From Limnohabitans sp. (GTDB taxonomy: Bacteria; Pseudomonadota; Gammaproteobacteria; Burkholderiales; Burkholderiaceae_C), in the NCBI GenBank assembly GCA_015657605.1, contig JACDQO010000315.1:1-11553 (forward strand): DNA of 11,553 nucleotides. Reading direction: 5' to 3'. The position numbers and the translations under genes are program-made. The notes below the pieces were generated by a model. The model searched no databases. It was given only the letters and a program-made list of their open reading frames with translations, and had not been told where the DNA came from. This document shows positions 1 to 7,711 of the stretch, one piece after another (the stretch's first letter is position 1; every line of letters starts with the position of its first letter).

Positions 1-648
1 CACCACCAGCGACACCATGAGCGTCAGCTTTGCCGACTACAAAGCCCGCATGAAAGAAGGCCAGGACGCGATTTACTACATCACCTCCGACACCCTGGCC
101 GCTGCCAAAAACAGCCCACAACTCGAAGTCTTCAAGAAAAAAGGCATTGAAGTGCTGCTGATGACCGACCGCGTGGACGAGTGGGCACTCAACTTTGTGC
201 ACGAGTTCGACGGCACCCCGTTGCAAAGCGTGGCCAAGGGCGCGTTTGACCTGGGCAAGCTGCAAGACGAAGAAGAAAAGAAAGCCGCCGAAGACGCCGC
301 CGAAACCTTCAAGCCCGTGCTGGCCAAGCTCAAGGAAGCACTCAAAGACAAAGCCGAAGACGTGCGCGTGACCAGCCGCTTGGTGGACAGCCCCGCCTGC
401 CTGGTGGTGACCGACGACGGCATGAGCATGCAACTGGCCCGCATGCTCAAGCAAGCTGGGCAAAGCGCCCTGAAGTCAAGCCCGTCCTGGAAGTCAACCC
501 CGAGCACGCGCTGGTCAAAAAGCTCGACGGCTCAGTCCATTTCCACGACCTGGCCCACATCCTGTTTGACCAAGCCCTGCTGGCCGAAGGCGGCTTGCCA
601 GCGGACCCAGCGGCTTATGTGAAGCGGGTGAATGCGCTGCTGAGCTGA
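1..648 (+). CDS. htpG: Molecular chaperone HtpG (Hsp90), C-terminal part, with a frameshift
   Basis: HtpG is the cytosolic bacterial Hsp90, an ATP-driven dimeric chaperone. Only about the last 215 residues are here; the ATPase domain and start lie left of the window. The reading frame is open from base 2 and runs through family landmarks: [30 protein letters not shown], then the C-terminal dimerisation domain ([23 protein letters not shown]). Just after AGQ, near 462-472, the frame changes. The next frame continues correctly with [19 protein letters not shown] and [11 protein letters not shown], ending in VKRVNALLS and TGA at 646-648. Adding one C to the CCC at 468-470 restores AGQSAPEVK, which fits the family. 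Without repair the unshifted frame runs on as nonsense to 622. ATG 17 is an internal methionine, not the start. The family and the frameshift are certain; the exact lost base is inferred. Confidence 0.94.
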
Positions 649-662
649 TCGGCGAGCGCCCA

Positions 663-706
663 GTCAAAAAGCCCCGTCGGACTTACGTCTGGCGGGGCTT
701 TTTGAC
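663..706. terminator. Bidirectional intrinsic terminator between htpG and srkA
   Basis: Bases 663-676 and 693-706 form a perfect 14-bp inverted repeat. The pairing continues inward (677-682 with 687-692, two G-U pairs) to a four-base loop at 683-686, giving a 20-bp stem. The stem has AAAAA on its left arm and TTTTT on its right arm, so either transcript ends in a GC-rich hairpin followed by a U tract. It lies 14 bases after the htpG stop and 16 bases beyond the srkA stop on the other strand, so it probably terminates both converging genes. Confidence 0.93.
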
Positions 707-722
707 TCAAAACGGACAGAAC

Positions 723-1742
723 TTAAACCACCAACGGCGTTTCCTGCATCTGCTCAACCTGCTCTTGCAGCATCAGCACCTGGCCGCGCCAGTAGTCGGG
801 CGTGCCGAACCAGGGGAAGTTGACCGGGAAGATCGGGTCTTCCCAACGCCGCGCCAGCCAAGCGCTGTAGTGGATCAGACGCAGCGTGCGCAGCGGCTCA
901 ATCAGCTTCAATTCAGCGCGGTCAAAGTCGCGCACCTGCTCATAACCATCGAGCAATGCCGACAGTTGTTGCGTTCGCTGAGCCCGGTCGCCCGACAGCA
1001 GCATCCACAGGTCTTGCACGGCCGGGCCCATGCGGGCGTCGTCCAAATCCACAAAGTGCGGGCCACCGCCGGGCAGCTCGGCAGGTGTCCACAAGATGTT
1101 GCCCGGGTGGCAGTCGCCGTGCAGGCGAATCAGGCGGCGGTCTGTTGCACCCTGCGCCATTTTTTCTTGCACCAAGGCCAGCGCTGCGGCAAAGGCTTCA
1201 CGCCATTCGCGCTCGACTTCCAGCGGAATCATCTGGTGCGTTTGCAGCCACTCGGCGGGCTCGAGCGCAAAGGTCTGCACACCGAGCGTGGGGCGGCGAG
1301 CAAAAGGCTTGGCGGCACCCACGGTGTGGATGCGGGCCAGAAAACGGCCAATCCATTCGAGCACTTCAAAATCGTCCAGCTCGGGCGTGCGGCCACCGCG
1401 CAAGGGGCTGACTGAAAAATCGAACCCAGCGCTTTGGTGCAGGGTCTGGCCGTTGAGCACCATCGGTGGCACCACAGGCACTTCGGCCGCCAGCAACTCG
1501 GCGGCAAAGTCGTGTTCTTCCTGAATCTGCTCTCGGCTCCACCGCCCTGGCCGGTAAAACTTGAGCACCACCGCCGAGTTGCCTTGTACGGGTTCATCCA
1601 AGTGCGCACGGTAGACGCGGTTTTCATACGAGCTGAGCGCCAGCAAACGGCCGTCGGGCCACAGGCCCAGATCGGTCAAGGCGTCCATCACCCGGTCGGG
1701 GGTGAGTTCGGCGTAGGGGTGCAAGGCGTGGGCATCGGTCAT
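723..1742 (-). CDS. srkA: Stress response kinase A (SrkA/YihE/RdoA family)
   Basis: A cytosolic serine/threonine kinase of the aminoglycoside-phosphotransferase-like fold; the E. coli member protects against envelope-stress and oxidative killing. The 339-residue product (E. coli has 328) shows the whole family pattern: SSYENRVYR (about 38-45), VVLKFYRPGRW with the ATP-binding Lys near 61, EEHDFA, the catalytic loop HGDCHPGNILW (208-218) and the metal-binding VDLDDARMGP (231-240), then QDLWMLLSGD and the C-terminal FPWFGTPDYW. I start at ATG 1742; an in-frame GTG at 1760 would add six residues. Neither has a clear Shine-Dalgarno. The upstream hydratase gene stops at 1770, only 27 bases before the ATG, so it is the last gene of that operon, ending at the hairpin at 663-706. 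The frame is intact. Confidence 0.96.
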   Translation of the reverse strand: MTDAHALHPYAELTPDRVMDALTDLGLWPDGRLLALSSYENRVYRAHLDEPVQGNSAVVLKFYRPGRWSREQIQEEHDFAAELLAAEVPVVPPMVLNGQTLHQSAGFDFSVSPLRGGRTPELDDFEVLEWIGRFLARIHTVGAAKPFARRPTLGVQTFALEPAEWLQTHQMIPLEVEREWREAFAAALALVQEKMAQGATDRRLIRLHGDCHPGNILWTPAELPGGGPHFVDLDDARMGPAVQDLWMLLSGDRAQRTQQLSALLDGYEQVRDFDRAELKLIEPLRTLRLIHYSAWLARRWEDPIFPVNFPWFGTPDYWRGQVLMLQEQVEQMQETPLVV

Positions 1743-1769
1743 GCACCGATTGTGGCGCACGCCCGGCGG

Positions 1770-2577
1770 CTACTTGCCTGTGAATCGGGCCGCGCGTTTT
1801 TCCACGAACGAGCGCACGCCTTCGGCCGCATCTTCGCTTCGCGACAAGCGCTGCTGCACCGGCAAAAAGTCGTGCATGGCCACCAGCGGGCCATGCTCTA
1901 ACGCTTTGAGCACGTTTTGCCGTGTGGCCACCACCGCCAGCGGGGCTTGTGCGGCGATCAACTCGGCAATCCGCATGGCTTCGGCCAACAGACCCGGCGC
2001 AGGGACCACCTTTTGCACAAAGTTCAGGCGCAAGGCTTCGGCGCTGTCGAACACATCGCCCGTGAGCAAATGCAAGAGCGCATTGCCCGTGCCCGCGCGC
2101 TCGGCCATGCGCAGCGTGGCCCCGCCCGTGGCCATGATGCCGCGCTGCACCTCCAACTGCGAGAACCGGCAGTCATCGGCCGCGACCACGATGTCGGCCG
2201 CCAGCATCAATTCAATGCCCAGCGTGTAGGTGATGCCCTGCACCGCCACCACCATGGGTTTGACGCGGCGACGGTACCCGTCCATGCCCAGGTTGAGTGG
2301 GTCCACCAGACCCAGCGGCACAGCCTTTTCGCCGCGCTGCATGAGCGGCGCAATGGTGGGCAAGTCCAGCCCGGCCGTGAAATGGTCGCCCGCCGCACAC
2401 AACACCCCCCACGCGCAGCGCGGGGTCATCGTCCAACCGGGTGTAGGCCTCGCCCAACTCGCGAAACATCTTGGGCGTGAAGCCGTTGCGCTTGGCCGGG
2501 CGGTTGATGCCAATTTGCAGGACAGCACCGTGTACGGTGCAATCGATCTGGCCTTCAGGGTGGGGGGTGGTTTGCAT
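1770..2577 (-). CDS. Enoyl-CoA hydratase/isomerase (crotonase) family protein, frameshifted
   Basis: A crotonase-fold enzyme of about 268 residues after repair, presumably hydrating 2-enoyl-CoA to 3-hydroxyacyl-CoA. Two overlapping frames make one protein. The first runs from ATG 2577 (MQTTPHPEG, INRPAKRNGFTPKMF, RLDDDPALRVG). The second picks up as VLCAAGDHFTAGLDL, the oxyanion-hole region. The shift is at the C6 run 2405-2410 (G6 in the coding sense); removing one base joins them exactly. GIELMLAADI (Glu about 122) and FSQLEVQRGI (Glu about 142) align with the two catalytic glutamates of rat enoyl-CoA hydratase, so hydratase activity is plausible. The chain end VEKRAARF is typical. The exact acyl-CoA substrate cannot be told. 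The start is one base past the TGA of hbd, without a clear Shine-Dalgarno, so translation is probably coupled to it. srkA follows. Confidence 0.92.
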
Positions 2578-2578
2578 C

Positions 2579-3427
2579 TCAGTACTTGTAAACGCCCTGC
2601 CCAGTCTTGCGACCCAAGCGACCTGCAGCCACCATTTCTTTCAGCAAAGGGCTGGGGCGGTACTTGCTGTCACCGAACTCCTTGAGGTAGACCTCCATCA
2701 CGGCCAGGCAGACGTCCAGACCAATCATGTCGGCCAGCGCCAACGGACCAATCGGCTGGTTGCAGCCGAGCTTCATGCCCGCGTCAATCGCTTCGGCTTC
2801 GGCCAGGCCCTCGCCCAACACAAAGAAGGCTTCGTTGATCATGGGCACCAAGATGCGGTTGACCACAAAACCGGGGGCGTTCTTGACGGTGATCGGGGTC
2901 TTGCCCAGCGCCAGCGCCATATCGTGCACCGCATCGTGCGTGGCGTCGCTGGTCTGCAAGCCACGGATGATTTCGACCAGCGCCATCATGGGCACGGGAT
3001 TGAAAAAGTGCATGCCGATGAAACGGTCCGCACGTTGCGTGGCGGCGGCCAGCTGGGTGATCGAAATCGACGAAGTGTTGGACGCGATGATCACGCCCGG
3101 GGCCAGCAAACCGTCGAGCTGCTTCAAGATCTTGACCTTGAGTTCGTGGTTTTCGGTGGCGGCTTCGATGACCAGCTGGGCGCCCTTGAGGTCGTCGTAG
3201 TTGCTCGAACCCTTGATGCGGGCCAGCGCTGCGGCCTTGTCGGCTTCGCTGATTTTTTCTTTCTTGACCAAACGGTCCAGGCTGCTGGCCACGGTGGCCA
3301 CGCCCTTGGCCACGGCCGCGTCCGAGATATCAACCATCACCACCTGGATGCCCGACACCGCACACGCCTGTGCGATGCCATTGCCCATGGTGCCTGCGCC
3401 AATGATGCCTACGGTCTGGATGCTCAT
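2579..3427 (-). CDS. hbd: 3-hydroxybutyryl-CoA dehydrogenase (3-hydroxyacyl-CoA dehydrogenase family)
   Basis: An NAD(P)-dependent cytosolic enzyme interconverting 3-hydroxybutyryl-CoA and acetoacetyl-CoA. The product is 282 residues, the normal length. The N-terminal Rossmann domain begins VGIIGAGTMGNGIAQA (about 6-21) and carries VIEAATEN and SNTSS (about 116-120). MHFFNPVPMM (His about 140) and VEIIRG (Glu about 152) form the catalytic His/Glu pair. The C-terminal domain has GFVVNRIL, GCNQPIGPLALADMIGLD and the closing GRLGRKTGQGVYKY. Open frame extends back to 3601 into the receptor gene, but ATG 3427 has the strong Shine-Dalgarno and the Rossmann motif starts right after it. It heads the hbd - hydratase - srkA set. 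The symbol could equally be paaH-like or fadB-related; the protein family is certain. Confidence 0.96.
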   Translation of the reverse strand: MSIQTVGIIGAGTMGNGIAQACAVSGIQVVMVDISDAAVAKGVATVASSLDRLVKKEKISEADKAAALARIKGSSNYDDLKGAQLVIEAATENHELKVKILKQLDGLLAPGVIIASNTSSISITQLAAATQRADRFIGMHFFNPVPMMALVEIIRGLQTSDATHDAVHDMALALGKTPITVKNAPGFVVNRILVPMINEAFFVLGEGLAEAEAIDAGMKLGCNQPIGPLALADMIGLDVCLAVMEVYLKEFGDSKYRPSPLLKEMVAAGRLGRKTGQGVYKY

Positions 3428-3436
3428 GTTTTTCAA

Positions 3437-3441
3437 TCCTT
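3437..3441 (-). promoter_or_regulatory. Ribosome binding site that fixes the hbd start
   Basis: On the minus strand AAGGA lies nine bases upstream of ATG 3427. It is one of the clearest Shine-Dalgarno sequences in the window and decides the start over the longer upstream open frame. Confidence 0.75.
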
Positions 3442-3500
3442 CGAAATGGGTGGGAAAACTCAAAACAAGGATCTTACCGGGCCCAGACCTGGCCACAGAC

Positions 3501-5665
3501 TCAGAACCGGCGCTGCGCCTCCAGACCGACCAAGAGCTTGCGCCCCAGACCAGGCTCAAAGAAGCGGCTGTTGCCATCGTTGACGATGACCGAGCCCACA
3601 TGGCGGCGATCGGTCAGGTTGTCAATGCGAATGAACTCTCTGAGCGTCCAGTCGCCCCGGTCTTGCTTGAAGTGCACGCCCAAGTTGAACAGGGTATTGC
3701 CCACCGCCGCATCGCTGTTTTGGTCATTGACCATCACCCGGCCCACATGGCGTGTTTCAAAAACCACGCGGCTGCCTGCCCAGCCCGTGTCCCACGCAGC
3801 TTGCACAAACACCTGCTGCATCGGCAAGCCGGGAATGCGGTTGCCCGCAGGCACAGTCACCCTGGGGAAAACGTTGGGACAGCCCGCACGGGCACAAGTC
3901 TGAAAAGCGTCCAAATATTCGGCCTGCATCCAGGTCAGGGCAGAAACCAAGCTGACTGGGCCATAGCGCCAGTTGCCTGACAACTCCAAGCCTTGGCGTT
4001 GGGTGCGTCCCGCATTTTGGAAGGTGGCACGTCCACCCGAGTTGTTTTGCACCACGATCTCATCGTCGGTGCGGATGTCAAAGGCCGTGGCATTCCAGCC
4101 AAAGCGCTCGGCACGGCCGCGCAAACCGATTTCGGCGCTGGTGCTGCGGGCGGCATTGAGCTGGGTGTTGAAGCCCGAAGCCCCACCACTGCGGTAAGCC
4201 ACCTCGTTGAGGGTCGGAATCTCATAGCCTTTGCCCACACTGGCAAAGGCCTGCACCGCAGGGGTCCACTGCCAGCGCACGCCCACCACCGGCAAGGTGC
4301 TCGGAAGGTCTTGCGGCCACTGTCGTCACCGTTGCCGAGGAACTGGTCTGTTGATTCGTATTCGGTTCGGGTTTGGCGCACACCGCCCATGAGCGTCAGG
4401 TCTTTGGAACGCCACTCGGCCTGCACATAAGGGTCGAGCGTGCTGGCGCGGTTGACCTCGTCGCGCCGCAGCTTGCCTTGGACACCCAAGGTGCTGCCGA
4501 TGAAGTTTTCATAGCCCTTGCGTTGGTCACTTTGGTGGTCTGAAGCCAAGCCCGCGCTGAGTGACAAGCGGCCACCTTGCCAATCGCCTTGATGACGCCA
4601 GCGGGCATTCCAGCCCCAGTAATCACGGTCCAGGTCAATCACCCCGCCCGAACTGCCCAGGTTATTGGGGCCTGTTTGCGAACTGATCGGAATCGACTGG
4701 TATTGCACCACTTGGCGCTGACCGCCGTAGCCCATCAACTCCAACTTGTGTCCGCCGCCCAAGGCTTGCTCAAAAGCCAAGCCCAACTGGGTTTGCGCTA
4801 CCGATTTGCGGGTGTTGAAGCTGATGGCCCCAGGGTCTGTCTTGAGGGTGCCATTGTCCAGGTCCTTGCGCTCCAAACCTTGTGGATCCAGCGCAAAACT
4901 GCTGTGCTGGTTGAGCACCAGCACCGTCCGGCCGCCCTCGTGCACACGAGAAAGCTTCAAGTTGGCATTGGTTCGATCGGCCGCCGATTGCGGCCGTGCA
5001 CCGTCGGTGGCAAAGCGGCTCACATCCAGGGCATACGACCAACCCGGCTCTTTGGGGGCACCGGTTTTGCCGGTCGCCTGCGTCGACAGCCGCCATAAAC
5101 CGTCAGACCCCGCGACCATGCCCGTGCGCCATTGGGCCGGATGCTGACCCTCTTCGGTGTACAGCAACAAAGCGCCCCCCGATGAAGCGCCATACAGCGC
5201 CGCCATGGGCCCGCGCACGACTTCAATCCGGTCAGCCCCCCCCAAAGGGAAATTGGCCACTTGCCCCGACCCATCGGGCGCACTGGCCGGGATACCGTCC
5301 ACAAACAAGCGCACGCCGCGCACGCCGAAAGTGGCTCGCGCCCCATAACCGCGCACCGAAATCTGCAGGTCTTGGGCATAGTTTTGACGGTTGCGGATCA
5401 CCAAGCCCGGCACACCGGCCAGACCCTCCGACAAATTGATTTGGGCCTGCCCATCGCGCAGCGATTCACCATCGACCACATCGATGGACGCGGCCCCGCG
5501 CCACACACCGCCGCCAGACCGCTCGCCCGTCACCACCACGGGCGACAGCGCGCCTGGATCGGCAGCGGCCGAAGCCAATTCAACCCGGGCGTGGGCACCC
5601 CATGCGCAACACAAGGCAACAGCCAATGCCACAGGCTGGCGGGCAAATCGGATGGAATCGTTCAC
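3501..5665 (-). CDS. pqqU: TonB-dependent outer-membrane receptor, PqqU/YncD-like, frameshifted
   Basis: An outer-membrane beta-barrel receptor of about 721 residues after repair. It has a signal peptide (hydrophobic ALAVALCCAWG, cleavage near AHA, about 27), a TonB-box-like LSPVVVTG (about 40-47), a plug domain (INLSEGLAGVPGL, RNRQNYAQDLQISVRGYG, VDGIPASAPDG, VVRGPMAALYG), then the barrel ending in LLVGLEAQRRF with the terminal Phe signal. Several blocks match E. coli YncD/PqqU, the pyrroloquinoline-quinone receptor, as I remember it: NRQNYAQDLQ, QYQSIPI, TDDEIVV, NAGRTQRQG, GSVIVNDGN and a Cys-X4-Cys loop before NRIPG. PQQ as substrate is inferred. The frame shifts near 4294-4300: upstream reads GDDSGRKTFRA, downstream LPVVGVRWQW. 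One base is missing at the AAGG of 4294-4297, where repair gives RAPLPVVGV. The start is GTG 5665 with a weak Shine-Dalgarno; an in-frame stop lies just upstream. Confidence 0.92.
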
Positions 5666-5710
5666 GGACAGGGCTTTCAGGGTGGGGCGTCAAAAAACGC
5701 TAAACCAAGG

Positions 5711-5739
5711 GGATAAAGTACTTTTGATGATTTTTATCC
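5711..5739 (-). promoter_or_regulatory. Inverted repeat with Fur-box-like match upstream of the receptor gene
   Basis: GGATAAA (5711-5717) and TTTATCC (5733-5739) form a 7-bp inverted repeat with a 15-base AT-rich spacer, 46 bases before the receptor start. Read on the minus strand, 5738 to 5720 matches the 19-base Fur consensus at 12 positions by my count, mostly in the left half. TTGGAT (5742-5737) and CTTTAT (5719-5714) lie 17 bases apart and could be a poor -35/-10 pair. An iron-responsive operator is possible but weakly supported. Confidence 0.3.
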
Positions 5740-5767
5740 AAGCCCTCCGCATGGGTGGACACTTAGA

Positions 5768-5865
5768 CGACAGGCAGTCGCGCCCTCAGTCCTCCCAAAA
5801 GGGACCTGCGAACTGACCCATCACGGGATTTCAGCCATCCATCTGGCATCACCCAAAGCCTGACG
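5768..5865 (-). other. Foldable non-coding segment between nodJ and the receptor gene
   Basis: This lies in the 204-base gap 5666-5869, the longest without a gene. On the minus strand CAGGC (5862-5858) can pair with GCCTG (5775-5771), extended by two further pairs past one mismatch. It encloses two hairpins: GCCA/TGGC (5847-5844 with 5837-5834) and TCAGT/ACTGA (5816-5812 with 5790-5786), the latter with an inner TCCC-TTTT-GGGA. It matches no riboswitch I know: I found no B12 box or THI box. No U tract follows, so it is not a standard terminator of nodJ. It may be the leader of the receptor gene, the 3' end of the nodIJ transcript, or chance pairing in GC-rich DNA. Confidence 0.25.
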
Positions 5866-5869
5866 GGGA

Positions 5870-6675
5870 TCAACTCCTGAACCGCTTGCGTGTCAATGCC
5901 AAGGCAATCCAGAACGACACCCCGGCAAACACCGCCAGTACCCCCACCAAACGGAGCGGTTCGTCGGGCCAACGGTCCAAGAACATCGGACGCACCAGGT
6001 CCACCGCCACCGACAGCGGCAGCCAGTCCGCCACCACGCGCACGAAGCTGGGCAGCTGCTCGCGCGGGAAAAAGATGCCCGAGAGGAACATCATCGGCGT
6101 GAGGAACAGGGTGAAGTAGTAGGTGAAGAAGTCGTAGCCTTTGGCCAGCGCATTGAAGATCAGCGCCATGCAGCTGAAGGTGATGCCCACGCCCAGCAGC
6201 ACGGGCCAGGCGACCAGCAGCTTCCAGCTGTGGCTGATGCCCAAGGCCATCATCACCAGCAAAATGGCCGTGACGCTGAACAGCGCCTTGAAGGCGGCCC
6301 AGAGCATTTCGGCCAGCACCACATCGTCCAAGCGCACCGGGGCGTTCATGATGCCGTCCCAGGTTTTTGCACATGCATGCGCGAAAACGCCGAGTACAGC
6401 GCCTCAAAGGTGGCTGCGTTCATGGCGCTCATGCAAATGCTGCCGCTGGCCAAAAACAAAATGTAAGACACCTTCTCGCCGCCCATCTCGACCTGCCCGA
6501 TGAGCGCGCCCATGCCATAGCCAAAGGCCACCAGCCACATGAGCGGTTCGGCGATGTTGCCCACCAAACTGGGGATGGCCAGCTTTTTCCAAACCAGCCA
6601 GTTGCGCAAAAACACGGGCCACCAGCGCATGGACAGGCGAGGCGCAGCCCAGATGTTGTTTTGAATTTGACTCAT
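5870..6675 (-). CDS. nodJ: ABC-2 type exporter permease, NodJ family, frameshifted
   Basis: Inner-membrane permease of a NodIJ-type exporter, 268 residues after repair (rhizobial NodJ about 262). The first half (from ATG 6675) has RNWLVWKKLAIPSLVGNIAEPLMW, and FLASGSICMSAMNAATFEALYSAFSRM; the second half has DDVVLAEMLWAAFKA, YYFTLFLTPMMFLSG and LPLSVAVDLVRP, giving about six membrane segments. The frame breaks after MHVQK: the T5 run 6364-6368 (A5 in the coding sense) lacks one base. Six bases give HVQKTWDGIMNAPV, matching the QRTWEAIL of NodJ. Unrepaired, it looks like two genes joined by an ATGA overlap (stop 6346-6348, start 6349). The start follows a good Shine-Dalgarno and lies 13 bases after the nodI stop. 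The cargo is unknown outside rhizobia. Confidence 0.9.
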
Positions 6676-6682
6676 GGTTTAG

Positions 6683-6689
6683 CCCCCTT
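6683..6689 (-). promoter_or_regulatory. Ribosome binding site for nodJ
   Basis: AAGGGGG on the minus strand ends seven bases before ATG 6675 and touches the last base of the nodI stop codon, so nodI and nodJ are probably translated together from one message. Confidence 0.7.
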
Positions 6690-7618
6690 TAACCTTCTTC
6701 GCGGATCTGGCGTCCGGTCAACTTCAAAAACAAGTCTTCCAGGTTGGAAGGTCGGTGCAAGGTGCGCAGGGCGGGCCAGGCCTGCAGCGCGTTCATCAAA
6801 GCGCGGCTGTCTTGGGTATAGAAGAAAACCGTCTCACCGCTCACCTCAATACGACCAGACAAGGCTTTCAGGCTCGGCTCTTGCGCCAACGCCACCGCGC
6901 CTTGGCCAAACACCTCGATCACCTCGGGCTCCAGGTGCTCGGCAATCAAATCGCGCGGCTTGCCTTCGGCGATTTTGCGGCCTTGGTCCAGTACCAACAA
7001 GCGTCCACACAGACGCTCGGCCTCGTCCATGAAGTGGGTGGTGAGCAAGATGGATTTGCCTTCTTGCAGCAGCAGTTGCAGGCGCTCCCACATCAGGTGG
7101 CGCGCTTGCGGGTCGAGGCCCGTGGTGGGCTCGTCCAGCATCAAGAGTTGCGGTTGGTTGATCAGCGCACGCGACAAACTCAAGCGCCGCTTCATGCCGC
7201 CTGACAACTCGCCAGGCTTGGCTTTGGCTTTGTGGCTGAGCGCGCCAAATTCGAGCAGTTGCGGAATGCGCTCGCGGATCACGGAATCGGGCAGGCCAAA
7301 GTACCGGCCAAACACCAGCAGGTTTTCTTCGGCCGTGAAATCCGGGTCCAGCGTGTCCATCTGAGCGACCACGCCCAGGCGGGATTTGATGGCCAGCGCG
7401 TCACCGGGCATTTGCAGACCATCGAAGTAGCGGATCTCACCGCTGCTCGGCTCGGACAAGCCCAGGCACATGCGCAGCGTGGTGGTTTTGCCTGCACCGT
7501 TGGGGCCAATGACGCCCAGGCATTCGCCGGGCTCGATGTGGAAAGACAGGTCATTGACCACCGTGGCGTCGCCGTAGCGCTTGACCAGATGTTCGACCGA
7601 AAGCAAGGGGGTAGTCAT
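6689..7618 (-). CDS. nodI: ABC exporter ATP-binding protein, NodI family
   Basis: ATPase subunit of a NodIJ-type ABC-2 exporter, 309 residues, at the cytosolic face of the inner membrane. Domain order: Walker A GPNGAGKTT (38-46), Q-loop VVAQMDTLD (Gln about 86), signature LSGGMKRR (138-145), Walker B LLMLDEPTTGLDP (158-170), H-loop LLTTHFMDEAERLC (His about 195). NodI-specific features are ENLLVFGRYF, QARHLMWERLQ, ISGE-type VSGETVFFYTQD and the ending PSNLEDLFLKLTGR. The open frame runs far upstream to 8359, antisense to psd; ATG 7618 is where family homology begins. It is divergent from psd across 93 bases and followed by nodJ. In rhizobia NodIJ exports Nod factor; I see no nod biosynthesis genes here, so a lipid or oligosaccharide cargo is inferred. 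The frame is intact. Confidence 0.96.
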   Translation of the reverse strand: MTTPLLSVEHLVKRYGDATVVNDLSFHIEPGECLGVIGPNGAGKTTTLRMCLGLSEPSSGEIRYFDGLQMPGDALAIKSRLGVVAQMDTLDPDFTAEENLLVFGRYFGLPDSVIRERIPQLLEFGALSHKAKAKPGELSGGMKRRLSLSRALINQPQLLMLDEPTTGLDPQARHLMWERLQLLLQEGKSILLTTHFMDEAERLCGRLLVLDQGRKIAEGKPRDLIAEHLEPEVIEVFGQGAVALAQEPSLKALSGRIEVSGETVFFYTQDSRALMNALQAWPALRTLHRPSNLEDLFLKLTGRQIREEG

Positions 7619-7669
7619 GCCGGAATTGTGCCTGTGGCCGCTTGTCCGAGCGCTGCGACGGGTGACCGA

Positions 7670-7675
7670 TAAAAT
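7670..7675 (+). promoter_or_regulatory. Possible -10 element of the psd promoter
   Basis: TAAAAT (inside GATAAAAT) lies 36 bases before the psd ATG in the 93-base divergent region and matches TATAAT at five of six positions. No good -35 is found 16-18 bases upstream. The nodI side of the region shows no convincing promoter. Confidence 0.35.
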
Positions 7676-7711
7676 CACGACCTTGTCTTGAACCGCCCCA
7701 GCGGCCCTCTC

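Noticed and set aside
455..480. Programmed ribosomal frameshift in htpG
   Set aside because: No known recoding in this family, no slippery heptamer with a downstream structure that I can see, and four other unrelated genes show the same kind of break.
3428..3500. Terminator between the receptor gene and hbd
   Set aside because: A CCAG/CTGG hairpin near 3482-3493 is short and lacks a following T tract.
2471..3583. Plus-strand open frame of 370 codons opposite hbd
   Set aside because: It lies opposite a confidently identified dehydrogenase gene, is rich in His, Gln and Arg as shadow frames are, and has no recognisable domain.
3428..3601. N-terminal extension of hbd by up to 58 residues
   Set aside because: It would overlap the receptor gene end; the Shine-Dalgarno and Rossmann motif support ATG 3427.
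5768..5865. Cobalamin or TPP riboswitch ahead of the TonB receptor gene
   Set aside because: The conserved B12 box and THI box elements are missing; only loose resemblance in a few short strings.
5763..5869. Continuation of a minus-strand frame past nodJ as a possible small gene
   Set aside because: It is the out-of-frame extension of the nodJ shadow frame, with no start, ribosome site or recognisable sequence of its own.
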